Positions 8,825 through 17,203 are shown, numbered from the stretch's first letter. The stretch is 32,433 nt of DNA from Bauldia sp. (GCA_020853895.1 JADYYB010000021.1:1-32433); one strand, 5' to 3'. The notes: generated from the sequence alone by a model not told the origin. Numbers and translations: made by a program.

Positions 8825-9835
8825 ATGATTCTGGAGAATCACCTAGGATCGGCGGTGCGGCAGCCTATGGCGGATGTCTCGGTGGTGATCCCGTGCCGGA
8901 ACGGCGCGGGGACGCTGGCGACGACGCTTCGCTCGCTCGTCAGCGAGGCCGATCTCCTGCACGAGATCCTGGTGATCGATTCCGATTCGCGCGACGGCTC
9001 GGGGCAGCTCGCCGAGCAGCTCGGCCGGGAGCTCGGCCTGCCGGTCCGGGTCGTGCCGGCCGCCGGCGGCTGCGCCGGAGCGACGCGGAATGTCGGCCTC
9101 GACGAGGCGGCCGGACGGTTCGTCTATTTCATCGACGCCGACGACGAGCACCTGCCGGGCGGGCTCCGCGGACTCCGCGCGGCGCTTATCGCCCATCCCG
9201 AGGCCAAGATCTCGGTCGGGCCGTTCATCCGCTCGACGGTGGGGGTCAAGCAGCGGCAGAAAACGCCGCGCGGCTATGCCCGCTCCCCGCTCGCCAACGC
9301 CGCGCTCTACGTGCGCGGGCACATCCCCTCGATCGGGGTGGGCAGCGGTCTCGTCGAGCGCGCGGCGATCGGGACGGTCCGCTTCCCGGTCGATCTCCCC
9401 TACGACGAGGACACGCTGTTCTGGGCCTCGCTCCTCGCCCGCCACAAGGTGGCCGTCGCCGACGCGCTGACCTTCGTCTACCACGTCGACACGCGGCGCG
9501 CGGACGACCGCTTCGTGATATCGCCACGGCGCGCCTTCCTGTCGTGGCGGGCAAGCCTCCGGCAACTCGCCGCCGAGGGCATCGACCAGCGGTCGCTGCG
9601 CATGCGCGAGGGGATCGTCGCGCTCAAGATCGCGCGCGTTCACTACGCCCGCGGCCTCTACCAGACCGCGGCGCGGTTCCTCCGCGTCGCCCGTGCCGCG
9701 CCGCAAACCGGCGGCGGCCGCTGGCGCGTCACCCGCTACCGCTACAAGATCCGCGCCGCCCGGCGGGCCGGGGGCATCCTGTCGCTCCGCCGCTCCCGCC
9801 TCCCGCAAGCCGGCAGCGACGCGGTCCGCTCCTGA
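8825..9835 (+). CDS. Family 2 glycosyltransferase
   Basis: A GT-A fold glycosyltransferase. From about residue 15 it reads MADVSVVIPCRNGAGTLATT, then the nucleotide-sugar region EILVIDSDSRDGSG, and the metal-binding FIDADDEH, the family 2 DxD site. The C-terminal 100 residues are basic and contain an amphipathic stretch, consistent with membrane association. Two starts are possible. ATG 8825 has an adjacent AAGGGGA, rather too close; ATG 8867 begins directly at the conserved domain but lacks a ribosome site. It opens a plus-strand group of three genes that look like cell-surface glycan functions. The sugar donor and acceptor cannot be read from the sequence. Confidence 0.85.
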   Translation: MILENHLGSAVRQPMADVSVVIPCRNGAGTLATTLRSLVSEADLLHEILVIDSDSRDGSGQLAEQLGRELGLPVRVVPAAGGCAGATRNVGLDEAAGRFVYFIDADDEHLPGGLRGLRAALIAHPEAKISVGPFIRSTVGVKQRQKTPRGYARSPLANAALYVRGHIPSIGVGSGLVERAAIGTVRFPVDLPYDEDTLFWASLLARHKVAVADALTFVYHVDTRRADDRFVISPRRAFLSWRASLRQLAAEGIDQRSLRMREGIVALKIARVHYARGLYQTAARFLRVARAAPQTGGGRWRVTRYRYKIRAARRAGGILSLRRSRLPQAGSDAVRS

Positions 9836-9931
9836 GTGCCTCTTTACCTTTCGGCGAAGATCGGCAACAGCGAAGCACCCGGATCGTCCTTCGTCGGCGG
9901 TCCGGCTCCCGATGCGGTGTCTTGATCGGTC

Positions 9932-10846
9932 ATGACGAGAGAACGAGGCAGGCGCCGCGACGGCCCATTCGCGCATGCATGGGTCGACGCGAAGACGCGC
10001 GGACGGCTCTTCGCCAGGTCGCTCGACGGCCGGTGGAAGAGGCCGGTGGCGCGCGGGGTGATCGTTTCCTTTACCTCGATGCCATCGCGCATCGGCCGCG
10101 TCCATTTCGTGATCGACGGCCTCCTCTCGCAGACCGTCCTGCCGGAGCGGATCGTGCTTTACCTGTCGAAGGCGGATTTCCCCGGTCTGGTCCTGCCACG
10201 CAGCCTGACCACGCGGCTCGATGACCGGTTCTCGATCCGCTGGCTGGACAGCAATCTCCGCTCCTACCGGAAGCTGGTGCACGCGCTCAGCGACTTCCCG
10301 GACAAGTCGATCATCACGGTCGACGACGACCAGCTCTACAGCGCCGACGCGATCGAGAGCCTGGTCACCGCCGCCCGGCGCTTTCCGGGACACATCGCCT
10401 TCCGAATCGGCTATCGGCTGGGGCCGTGCGATCCCCTGACCGGCAGCATTCCACGGGCGGGTCGCGAGCCCGACCTCTGGCATCTGCCGGTGGGGGTCGG
10501 CGGAGTCCTCTATCCGCCGGACTCGCTCCACGGCGAGGTCGGCAACAGCGACCTTTTCATGAGCCTCTGCCCCTATGCGGACGATCTGTGGTTCAAGGCG
10601 ATGGCCCTTCTGAAACGGACGCCGGCCGTGCGGGCCGAGCCGGGCGGCGGCCGCGGCCATTCGCTGTGGTTCAAATACGAGGAAAGCCTCAACTACCAGA
10701 ACGAGACGCTCGGCAAGTTCGAGGGCCAGATGACGGCGCTGGGACGCCATTACGGCATCGTGCCGGGCATCGATCCCGGGGCGCCCCCGGCCGCCGCGAA
10801 TGTCGGTGTCCCGTCCCCTTCCACCGTCCTGCCGGACGAGGTCTGA
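9932..10846 (+). CDS. Putative glycosyltransferase with DDD motif
   Basis: A 304-residue protein that looks like a GT-A type glycosyltransferase of the group annotated in polysaccharide loci. It has GVIVSFTSMPSRIGRVHFVIDGLLSQTVLPE near residues 42-72, the strand and loop where the sugar nucleotide binds. A metal-binding triad TVDDDQLY follows at about 129-136. A later block YADDLWFKAMAL resembles the D-E-W-F acceptor-site region of such enzymes. No signal peptide or membrane helix is seen, so it should work on the cytoplasmic face of the membrane. It lies 96 bases after the family 2 enzyme and is probably in the same transcript. Donor and acceptor are unknown. Confidence 0.65.
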   Translation: MTRERGRRRDGPFAHAWVDAKTRGRLFARSLDGRWKRPVARGVIVSFTSMPSRIGRVHFVIDGLLSQTVLPERIVLYLSKADFPGLVLPRSLTTRLDDRFSIRWLDSNLRSYRKLVHALSDFPDKSIITVDDDQLYSADAIESLVTAARRFPGHIAFRIGYRLGPCDPLTGSIPRAGREPDLWHLPVGVGGVLYPPDSLHGEVGNSDLFMSLCPYADDLWFKAMALLKRTPAVRAEPGGGRGHSLWFKYEESLNYQNETLGKFEGQMTALGRHYGIVPGIDPGAPPAAANVGVPSPSTVLPDEV

Positions 10847-10891
10847 CATGCTCCAGATGCGGCGCTTGGCAACCCAATCGCGGTCCTTCCG

Positions 10892-11854
10892 ATGCTGACG
10901 CGCGCCGTCACCTCGCCCGAACGGCTGCGGTCGATCGTCGGCAGCGCCGGCCGGAGGCTCGGGAAATATCGCTACGCGGCCTTCCTGGTCGGGGAATTCG
11001 AAGGCGATCTCGACCCGCGGCAGGAACGTGTCCTCGACGCGATCTACTGGCAGATCTCGGTCGGCGACCGGAGCAAGCCCGGCGGCTGCCACAAATGGAC
11101 CTGGCGTTCGCGCCTCCGGCAGGTGGACGACGCGCTCCTCGGGCTGCTGGAGACGCGCTTCGCCGCCGGCGACCGTCTCCGCGTCCACGACATGGCGGCG
11201 TCGAACGCGGTCACCTCGCTCGACCTCTTCGAGCTGCTTCGCGACCGCCCGATGGCCTCGGTCCACGCCACGGATTTCTTCGACCGCCTGTTCGTCGTGG
11301 ACGCGGCGCTCCCGGGCTGGAAGGTGGTGCTCAACGCAGACCGCAGCCTCCTCCAGTTCGTCGGCCCGGGGATGGTCGTCCGCCGGTCGAGCCTGGAGCG
11401 TACCCCCTTCGGCAAGGCGCTGGGGGCGGGCCTAAAGGCGCTCCTCTACGCGAAGGCGGTCGAGGCGGTCGAAGCGCAGACGCCGGGGGCGATGGCGGAG
11501 ATCGAGCTGTTCCATCCGCACTGCGTTCGTGCCGCGGCCGAAGATCCGCGGTTCACGCTCGGCCGGGACAATCTCTTCGACCCCGCGCCAGGCACCTACG
11601 AGGTCATCCGCGTGATGAACGCCTCGGCGCTGGGCGAGCTCGGACCCGAGCAGAGCTCCCGTTTCGTCAAGGGCCTGTTCGCCCGTCTCGCCGAGGGCGG
11701 GCTTTTCATTCTCGGCCTCAATGTCGGGGATGGGGCGTCGGGCCAGATCAGGGCGACGATCTGCGAGCGCTCCGGCGGTTTCCTGAAAGTGGTCAAGGAG
11801 CTGGGTGGCGGCATCGCGCCGGCGGAATCGTTCGAAGGGCGCAAATTCGCCTGA
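10892..11854 (+). CDS. Putative class I methyltransferase-like protein
   Basis: A 320-residue protein with a Rossmann-like methyltransferase pattern. LRVHDMAASNAVT (96-108) sits where motif I would be, in a form lacking the normal GxGxG but with the D-x-A-S-N-G/A-V-T-S version known from some SAM-dependent enzymes. SVHATDFFDR (123-132) fits motif II with an acidic ribose ligand. Near residue 238, IRVMNAS is followed by a helix and an LAEGGLFILG strand, the motif typical of methyltransferase C-terminal sheets. The substrate is unknown. Downstream of two glycosyltransferases it may decorate a glycan. The odd motif I leaves open that it binds no cofactor. The start has a weak ribosome site. Confidence 0.5.
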   Translation: MLTRAVTSPERLRSIVGSAGRRLGKYRYAAFLVGEFEGDLDPRQERVLDAIYWQISVGDRSKPGGCHKWTWRSRLRQVDDALLGLLETRFAAGDRLRVHDMAASNAVTSLDLFELLRDRPMASVHATDFFDRLFVVDAALPGWKVVLNADRSLLQFVGPGMVVRRSSLERTPFGKALGAGLKALLYAKAVEAVEAQTPGAMAEIELFHPHCVRAAAEDPRFTLGRDNLFDPAPGTYEVIRVMNASALGELGPEQSSRFVKGLFARLAEGGLFILGLNVGDGASGQIRATICERSGGFLKVVKELGGGIAPAESFEGRKFA

Positions 11855-12128
11855 GCGCCGCCGGCGCCGATGCGCAGTCGCGGCCGGAGCCGGCCGGTCG
11901 CGCCGAAGTGATGGCGAGCCACGCCGCGTGGGGCAATTGGGTCGCATCGCCGGATGTGGTTAAGAACGTTATCGCTGGCGTCAACGGCCGCGGGGCAAAT
12001 GTTTTCGCACCGCCGGGGCAGGGTGACGTGTTGCATCCTTGCCAGAAATCGGACAGGGTGACTTTGGCCCGTTGCTGTCCCTTTAGTCGGGGGGTGTTTC
12101 GCGCGCCTAAAGCAAGAAAACTAGGGAT

Positions 12129-12140
12129 GAGGGAGGAATT
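12129..12140 (+). promoter_or_regulatory. Strong ribosome-binding site of dctP
   Basis: GAGGGAGGAATT directly precedes the ATG at 12141. The ten bases AGGGAGGAAT at 12130-12139 are fully complementary to the 5' part of the candidate small RNA at 8595-8604. The 286-base gap before it (11855-12140) shows no gene and no promoter that I can place with confidence. Confidence 0.6.
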
Positions 12141-13268
12141 ATGGAGAAGGTAGTAGAGTCACGCCGCAGCTTTTTGAAGCGCGGCGCGGTCGTCGCGGGC
12201 GCCGCTGCAGGCACGCTCGCTGCCCCGGCGCTCGGCCAGGCCCAGGAACAGACGGTCATCCGTATGCAGTCGTCCTGGGGCGCGTCGGAAATCTTCCAGG
12301 AAATGGCCCAGGATTTCTGCACCCGCGTCGAGGAGATGTCGGGCGGCCGTATCCGCATCGAGCTCCTGCCGGCCGGCTCGGTCGTCGGCGCGTTCCAGGT
12401 CATGGACGCGGTCAATGACGGCGTCATCGACGCCTGCCACCAGGTGCCGGTGTACTGGTACGCCAAGCACAAGGGCGCCTCGCTGTTCGGCACCGGTCCG
12501 GTGTTCGGCGGCGACGGCACCAACCTCCTCGCCTGGATCAAGTCCGGCGAGGGCCAGACCTTCTACAACGAGCTGACCCAGCAGATCCTCGGCCTCAACG
12601 TCGTCGGCTTCTTCGGGATGCCGATGCCGCAGCAGCCGTTCGGCTGGTTCAAGAACCCGGTCACCTCGGCCGCCGACGTGAACGGCCTCAAGTACCGCAC
12701 CGTCGGTCTCGCGGCCGACCTCATGGCCGCCATGGGCATGAGCGTGGTCCAGCTGCCGGGCGGCGAAATCGTCCCTGCCATGGAGCGCGGCGTCATCGAC
12801 GCCTTCGAGTTCAACAACCCGACCGCGGACCGCCGCTTCGGCGCCCAGGACGTGGCCAAGAACTACATGCTCGGCTCGTTCCACCAGGCCTCGGAGTGCT
12901 TCGAGATCAACTTCAACAAGGACGTCTTCGACGATCTCTCGGCAGACCTGCAGAAGATCATCGAGTACGGCGTGGAGGCCTCGGCCACCGCCAACCTCTC
13001 GAAGGCGATCGACAACTACTCGCGCGACCTCGAGGGCCTGATCAACGAGGACGGCGTGACGGTTCTCCGCACCCCGGCCGACGTGCTCGAGGTGCAGATC
13101 GCCGCCTGGGACGCGCTCATCGTCCAGCTCGAGGCGGACGATTTCATCCGTCGCGCCCTCGCCAGCCAGAAGGCCTGGACCGAGCGGACCGTGTTCTACA
13201 CGCTTCTCAACCAGGCCGATCTCCGTCTGGCCTACGACCACTACTTCCCGGGCAAGCTGCCCGCGTAA
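12141..13268 (+). CDS. dctP: TRAP transporter substrate-binding protein DctP
   Basis: A 375-residue periplasmic binding protein of the TRAP (tripartite ATP-independent periplasmic) family. Residues 8-33 are a Tat-type signal (SRRSFLKRG, hydrophobic run, AQA). The mature start TVIRMQSSWGASEIFQEMA, then LPAGSVVGAFQVMDAVNDGVIDA, and GLKYRTVG with the carboxylate-binding Arg all fit the family. The block ERGVIDAFEFNNPTADRRFG and the C-terminal helices fit the subgroup of 2-oxo-acid and lactate binders such as TakP, though the ligand cannot be fixed by reading. A hairpin follows the stop, often seen after binding-protein genes to raise their level. The next gene is the small permease; no large permease DctM is present. 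Confidence 0.92.
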   Translation: MEKVVESRRSFLKRGAVVAGAAAGTLAAPALGQAQEQTVIRMQSSWGASEIFQEMAQDFCTRVEEMSGGRIRIELLPAGSVVGAFQVMDAVNDGVIDACHQVPVYWYAKHKGASLFGTGPVFGGDGTNLLAWIKSGEGQTFYNELTQQILGLNVVGFFGMPMPQQPFGWFKNPVTSAADVNGLKYRTVGLAADLMAAMGMSVVQLPGGEIVPAMERGVIDAFEFNNPTADRRFGAQDVAKNYMLGSFHQASECFEINFNKDVFDDLSADLQKIIEYGVEASATANLSKAIDNYSRDLEGLINEDGVTVLRTPADVLEVQIAAWDALIVQLEADDFIRRALASQKAWTERTVFYTLLNQADLRLAYDHYFPGKLPA

Positions 13269-13290
13269 GCTACTGAGTGGATTGACAGTC

Positions 13291-13322
13291 TCGGCGGGGT
13301 CGGCCTCGGGTCGCCCCGCCGA
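13291..13322 (+). terminator. Hairpin between dctP and dctQ
   Basis: TCGGCGGGG (13291-13299) pairs perfectly with CCCCGCCGA (13314-13322). There is no T run after it. Such stems after a binding-protein gene usually protect its message and lower read-through into the permease gene. Confidence 0.6.
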
Positions 13323-13374
13323 AATCACATCCAACCGAATTTCAAATCATCCCTAACGAATTCGCGGCTCGGCC

Positions 13375-14331
13375 ATGCGCGTCACAGCTTTCATTCTCGG
13401 CCTCATCTCGGCGCTGATCATCTATTCGTTCAGCGATCAGAACGTGGTGCTCAACCGCATTTTCGGCGAGCTCGCCGATATCGACGGCGGCCCGGCGCGC
13501 TGGATCTATTTCGTGGTGCCGCTGATCCTTCTCGGCGGCGCCATCGCGACCTTCTTCGCCCACATCGTCGGCGCGCTGCTGCTGGCGGTCGGCGCGGTGG
13601 CCATCTCCTTCCTCGTCGGCTTCAACGGCCTTTCGACCGTGGCGGCGCTCCTGGCCGGTTTCGGCGCGCTCATGGCCTATGCCGCGCCGGGCGGGATGCG
13701 CGGCTATATCGACTTCGCCGATTCGCTGTCGCAGTGGGTCGGCAAGGGGTTCGCCTGGGCGATCCTGGTGATGACCTTCGGCGTCAGCTACGAGGTGTTC
13801 GTCCGCTATCTCTTCGGCGCCCCGACGCGCTGGTCGTTCGACGTGACCTTCATCATGTACGGCACGCTGTTCATGATGGGGGGGGCCTATACGCTCTCGC
13901 GCGACGGCATGGTGCGCGGCGACTTCCTCTACCGCCTCTGGCCGATCAAGGTGCAGGCGACCGTCGAGCTCGTGCTCTACGTGCTGTTCTTCTTCCCGGG
14001 CATCACCGCCCTCATCCTGGCGGGCTGGAAATACCAGGCGCGCGCCTGGCGCTTCGGCGAGGTCTCGATCTCGAGCCCGGCCGGCATCCCGGTGTTCCAG
14101 TTCAAGTCGATCATCGTCGCGGCCGGCGTGATCGTCTTCCTGCAGGGGCTGGCGCAGGTCTATCGCAGCATCATCGCGCTGCGCACCGGCGTCTGGCTGC
14201 GGGCCGGGGCCGACGTCGAGGAGACCGAGAAGGTGCTCATCGCCGAGCGCGAGGCGGCGGCTTCCCACCAGCATTCGGGCGAGCCGATCGACGTGGTTCT
14301 CCCGGCGGGCACGGAGCATCCTGCGCGCTAG
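13375..14331 (+). CDS. dctQ: TRAP small permease DctQ with extra membrane domain
   Basis: A 318-residue integral membrane protein. Residues about 109-270 match the four-helix DctQ family: VGKGFAWAILVMTFGVSYEVFVRYLFGAPTRWS, then MYGTLFMMGGAYTL, and the late QFKSIIVAAGVIVFLQGL. DctQ is normally about 160-180 residues. Here about 105 further residues come first, with hydrophobic segments at about 4-19, 43-62, 64-82 and 88-104. This predicts eight membrane helices. The acidic tail (275-318) is cytoplasmic by inference. The ATG at 13375 has a poor ribosome site. It follows dctP by 106 bases, after a hairpin. No dctM lies downstream, where an amidase gene comes instead. Confidence 0.85.
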   Translation: MRVTAFILGLISALIIYSFSDQNVVLNRIFGELADIDGGPARWIYFVVPLILLGGAIATFFAHIVGALLLAVGAVAISFLVGFNGLSTVAALLAGFGALMAYAAPGGMRGYIDFADSLSQWVGKGFAWAILVMTFGVSYEVFVRYLFGAPTRWSFDVTFIMYGTLFMMGGAYTLSRDGMVRGDFLYRLWPIKVQATVELVLYVLFFFPGITALILAGWKYQARAWRFGEVSISSPAGIPVFQFKSIIVAAGVIVFLQGLAQVYRSIIALRTGVWLRAGADVEETEKVLIAEREAAASHQHSGEPIDVVLPAGTEHPAR

Positions 14332-14368
14332 GCGCGCAGGCTTCCTCCCGACGAGCGACGCACCAGCC

Positions 14369-14416
14369 ATGACCTCGACCAACCGGCCCTTCCGGACCGC
14401 AAAGGCGCGCCCGTGA
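14369..14416 (+). CDS. Fifteen-codon open frame overlapping the amidase start
   Basis: ATG at 14369 opens a 15-residue frame whose TGA (14414-14416) overlaps the amidase GTG start (GTGA). This is the arrangement of translational coupling. The peptide (MTSTNRPFRTAKARP) has no recognisable family. It may be only a chance frame in the 81-base gap after dctQ. Confidence 0.25.
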   Translation: MTSTNRPFRTAKARP

Positions 14417-15780
14417 GCAAGCTCCCGGTCTCGCGTTTCGCCTGGGCGGCCGACGCCACCGCGAGCCTCCTCCTCGACAAGCTCGGTTCCGGACAGGTCC
14501 GGGCGGGCGAGGTCGCGGAGGTGATCATCGAGCGCACCGAGGCGCGCGAGCCGGAGATCGGCGCCTACAGCTTCTTCGATCCGGGAATGGTACGGGCGCA
14601 GGCCAAGGAGGCCGAGAAGCGCCGGATGATGGGCCACCCGCCGGGCGTCCTCAACGGCGTGCCGGTGGCGATCAAGGACATCGTCGACACCGCCGACATG
14701 CCGACCGAGAACGGCACCACGATCGACGCCGGAAGGCGGCCCAAGCGCGACGCCACGATCGTGAGCCGCCTCCGTGCCGCCGGCGCGGTGATCACCGGCA
14801 AGACCGTCACCGCCGAGCTCGCCTTCCTCCACCCCGGCAAGACGAGGAACCCGCACGACCTCACGCGCACGCCGGGCGGCTCCTCGTCGGGCTCGGCGGC
14901 CGCCGTCGCCGCCGGCATGGTGCCGCTCGCCATCGGCACGCAGACCAACGGATCGGTGATCCGCCCCGCCTCGTTCTGCGGGGTGGTCGGCTTCAAGCCG
15001 AGCCACGGACTCATCCCCCGCACCGGCATCCTCTCGATCTCGCGCGAGCTCGACACGGTCGGCGTGTTCGGGCGGTCGGTCGAGGACGTGGCGCTCCTTG
15101 GCGACGTGCTCGCGGGCTACGATCCGGTCGACCCGGACACCGCGCCGGTCGCCGCGCCGGAGCTGCACCGCATCGCCACCAGCAAGCCGCCGGTGCGGCC
15201 GGATCTGGTGGTCGCGGAGACCTATGTCTCCGATCGCGCCGAGCCGGCCACGCGGCAGGGGCTCGAGGAGCTGACCAAGGCGCTCGGCGAGGCGGCGTCC
15301 ACGGTCAAGCTCGCCGAGAGCTTCGCCGAGGCGCATGTCTTCCTGCGCAACCTGATGCTGGCCGGAATGGCGCGGAGTCTCGCCCATTACTACGACCATG
15401 CGAAGGAGCGCCTCAGCCCCAAGATGCAGGCGGCGATCGAGGAGGGGCGGGCCGTCAAGGCGGTCGACTTCATCAAGGCGCGCGACTGGCGCGTGGCCTT
15501 CCTCAACGCGCTCGACCAGGTGTTCCACCGGTTCGACGCGATCGTCACGCCGGCGGCGATCGGCGAGGCGCCGGTCGGGCTCGAATCGACCGGCGACCCG
15601 GCGTTCTGCACGCTGTGGAGCTATTGCGGCCTGCCCGCGGTCACGCTGCCGCTCCTCGAAGGGGCCAACGGGTTGCCGGTCGGCGTCCAGCTGGTCGGGC
15701 GGCCGGGCGGGGATGCCCGCTTGTTGCGGACCGCGCGGTGGCTTACTGAGTTCTTGGCGAAGGAGCCTGCGGCCGCCTAG
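14413..15780 (+). CDS. Amidase signature family hydrolase
   Basis: A 455-residue amidase with the Ser-cisSer-Lys triad in the expected spacing: K88 in VAIKD, S157 in GGSSSGS, and the nucleophile S181 in QTNGSVIRPA. Family members hydrolyse amides to a carboxylate and ammonia, or act as GatA in tRNA-dependent amidation. The lack of gatB/gatC neighbours and the isolated setting argue for a small-molecule amidase. There is no signal peptide, so it is cytoplasmic. The GTG start is chosen because the protein begins well before the domain and a short frame stops across it (GTGA). Its place between dctQ and a small membrane protein, in one direction, suggests it acts on or near the compound taken up by the transporter. 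Confidence 0.88.
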   Translation: MSKLPVSRFAWAADATASLLLDKLGSGQVRAGEVAEVIIERTEAREPEIGAYSFFDPGMVRAQAKEAEKRRMMGHPPGVLNGVPVAIKDIVDTADMPTENGTTIDAGRRPKRDATIVSRLRAAGAVITGKTVTAELAFLHPGKTRNPHDLTRTPGGSSSGSAAAVAAGMVPLAIGTQTNGSVIRPASFCGVVGFKPSHGLIPRTGILSISRELDTVGVFGRSVEDVALLGDVLAGYDPVDPDTAPVAAPELHRIATSKPPVRPDLVVAETYVSDRAEPATRQGLEELTKALGEAASTVKLAESFAEAHVFLRNLMLAGMARSLAHYYDHAKERLSPKMQAAIEEGRAVKAVDFIKARDWRVAFLNALDQVFHRFDAIVTPAAIGEAPVGLESTGDPAFCTLWSYCGLPAVTLPLLEGANGLPVGVQLVGRPGGDARLLRTARWLTEFLAKEPAAA

Positions 15781-15805
15781 GCCCGCCGGGCGAAGGGAGA
15801 CGGCG

Positions 15806-16081
15806 ATGAAGATTCGCGACACGATCATGGCCTTCGGAACGCTGATCGCGTTCGGCGGCTTCCTCAGCGTCATCGTGTGGAAGCTCTTGAACTACCGCCC
15901 GATGTCGGTGGCGGTCGCGGCCGTGCGGCCGCAGAACGAGAGCTTCCGGCAGATGATCGTCAACACGATGAAGCCGTTCTTCACCTGGTTCAACGATTAC
16001 GCCCTGATCATCATCCTGGTGGTCGTCCTGCTGATGGCGGTGCTCGACTTCGTGCAGACCCTTCGGAAGCCGACGACCTAG
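15806..16081 (+). CDS. Small two-helix membrane protein
   Basis: A 91-residue protein with AAGGGAGA before its ATG, 25 bases after the amidase stop, so probably in the same transcript. Hydrophobic segments lie at about residues 8-26 (MAFGTLIAFGGFLSVIVWKLL) and 66-82 (YALIIILVVVLLMAVLDFV). The loop between them is about 40 residues. I do not recognise a family. It is far too short to replace the missing 12-helix DctM, but could be an accessory subunit of the transporter. A bidirectional terminator closes the unit. Confidence 0.7.
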   Translation: MKIRDTIMAFGTLIAFGGFLSVIVWKLLNYRPMSVAVAAVRPQNESFRQMIVNTMKPFFTWFNDYALIIILVVVLLMAVLDFVQTLRKPTT

Positions 16082-16132
16082 AGCGCGAGGCAGATCTCCC
16101 TCGACGCTATCCGTATTCAGGGACAGGAACCG

Positions 16133-16165
16133 AAAAGGCCGCGGCGAGCGATCGCCGCGGCCTTT
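16133..16165. terminator. Bidirectional intrinsic terminator
   Basis: AGGCCGCGGCGA (16136-16147) pairs perfectly with TCGCCGCGGCCT (16152-16163). T runs flank both sides (CCTTTCTC on plus, CCTTTTCG on minus). It separates the convergent TRAP/amidase unit and the aldolase pair. Confidence 0.9.
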
Positions 16166-16176
16166 CTCATGCCGGA

Positions 16177-16206
16177 AGGGGCGGACCCCGCACGAGGGGT
16201 CTGCCC
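16177..16206 (-). terminator. Hairpin just after the second aldolase gene
   Basis: GGGGCGGACCCC and GGGGTCTGCCCC form a 12-base stem with one G-T pair, twelve bases beyond the stop codon of the minus-strand aldolase gene. It has a weak T tail and probably adds to the stronger terminator at 16133-16165. Confidence 0.5.
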
Positions 16207-16217
16207 CTTGGATCGTG

Positions 16218-17120
16218 CTAGGGGGTCGGCGGGGTGAGATCGAGCTCGGCCCCGTCGTTCATCAGGCTGGTCTCGGTCGGGCCCTGGAAGCAGGTGAACT
16301 CCGGACGCTCCCAGCGCCAGCCCGACGGGCCGCAGACCGGCTTGCCGGCGGCCTGAGCGGCCGCGATGATCTCGCTGATCAGCGACTCGTATTCCGGCTG
16401 GCCCTCGGCGTAGCCCGAGAAGTTGCCGATGTCGCCCGAGGCGGCGAACAGCGCGGTCACGCCGTCGAGGGCGGCGATCTCACGGGCGTTCTCGACACCC
16501 TGCAGCGTCTCGATCATGAGGATGAGCACGACGTTGCGGTTGAAGGTGGCGCGGTAGCCGCCCGGAACGTTGCTGTAGAAGCCCGGACCCTGGCCGCCAC
16601 CCGAGGAGTGACGGCCCATCGGCGGGAAGTAGGTCCAGTTGACTGCCTCCTGGGCCTCCTCGACAGTGTCGATCGTCGGAACGATCATCACCATCGCGCC
16701 GGCATCGAAGGCCTGCTGGAACTCCTTCTCCGCGGTGTACGGGATGCGGGTGCCATGCGCGGCCTGCGGACGCGGGCAGCGCGCCCACATGTCGCCGACG
16801 TCGGACCAGTCGTTCTGCTCGTGCTGCATCTCGGTCCAGGTGAAGTCGTAGCCCGAGTTGGCGGCGGCGCAGTAGACGTACGGGTCGTTGGTGCGGATGG
16901 TGATGCCGACGACATGCTCGCCGGCCTCCATCTTGGCGCGCACCGGATTCCAGACCTCGATCTCGCCGGAGACGTCGTAGCGCGGACCATAGGTCCAGCT
17001 GTCGGCCTGGAAGTCAGGGCCGACGGCCGGAACGCCGGACGTCGGACCCTGCTGGGCGTGGGCAAGGGTCGCAAGACCCATCATGGCACCAAAAGCGGTC
17101 GCAAAAGCGATCTTCTTCAC
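16218..17120 (-). CDS. Exported HpcH/HpaI-type aldolase, paralogue B
   Basis: A 300-residue protein with a clean Sec signal peptide (KK, hydrophobic run, cleavage after AHA at 20-22). The rest follows the HpcH/HpaI aldolase / citrate lyase beta fold, metal-dependent enzymes that split or join 4-hydroxy-2-oxo acids with pyruvate or a related oxo acid. Residues aligning with HpaI catalysis are present: H100 in TEMQHEQ, R125 in HGTRIPY, E204 in LMIETLQG and D230 in ASGDIGN. Four cysteines (84, 115, 263, 277) could form disulfides, in keeping with export. The start is a GTG after GGGAGGAATACAAAC. It is the second gene of a tandem pair, about 94 percent identical to its partner, and is separated from it by a terminator. 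A cytoplasmic location is unlikely given the signal. The substrate is unknown. Confidence 0.82.
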   Translation of the reverse strand: MKKIAFATAFGAMMGLATLAHAQQGPTSGVPAVGPDFQADSWTYGPRYDVSGEIEVWNPVRAKMEAGEHVVGITIRTNDPYVYCAAANSGYDFTWTEMQHEQNDWSDVGDMWARCPRPQAAHGTRIPYTAEKEFQQAFDAGAMVMIVPTIDTVEEAQEAVNWTYFPPMGRHSSGGGQGPGFYSNVPGGYRATFNRNVVLILMIETLQGVENAREIAALDGVTALFAASGDIGNFSGYAEGQPEYESLISEIIAAAQAAGKPVCGPSGWRWERPEFTCFQGPTETSLMNDGAELDLTPPTP

Positions 17121-17172
17121 GTTTGTATTCCTCCCAATGATCAGGGGGCAGTCGTTGCTGCCACAAAATAAA

Positions 17173-17203
17173 GGGGCGGGTGGGGGTCATCCCCACCCGC
17201 CCC
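17173..17203 (-). terminator. Intrinsic terminator between the aldolase paralogues
   Basis: The perfect 13-base stem GGGGCGGGTGGGG/CCCCACCCGCCCC (arms 17173-17185 and 17191-17203) is followed on the minus strand by TTTATTTTG. It lies just after the stop of paralogue A and before the start of paralogue B, so paralogue B depends on read-through or its own promoter. Confidence 0.9.

Noticed and set aside
12065-12080. A sigma-54 type promoter before dctP (TTGGCCCGTTGC)
   Set aside because: The GG and GC elements are too close; the required ten-base spacing is missing.
15806-16081. The small membrane protein as a shortened DctM
   Set aside because: It has only two hydrophobic segments and none of the DctM motifs.
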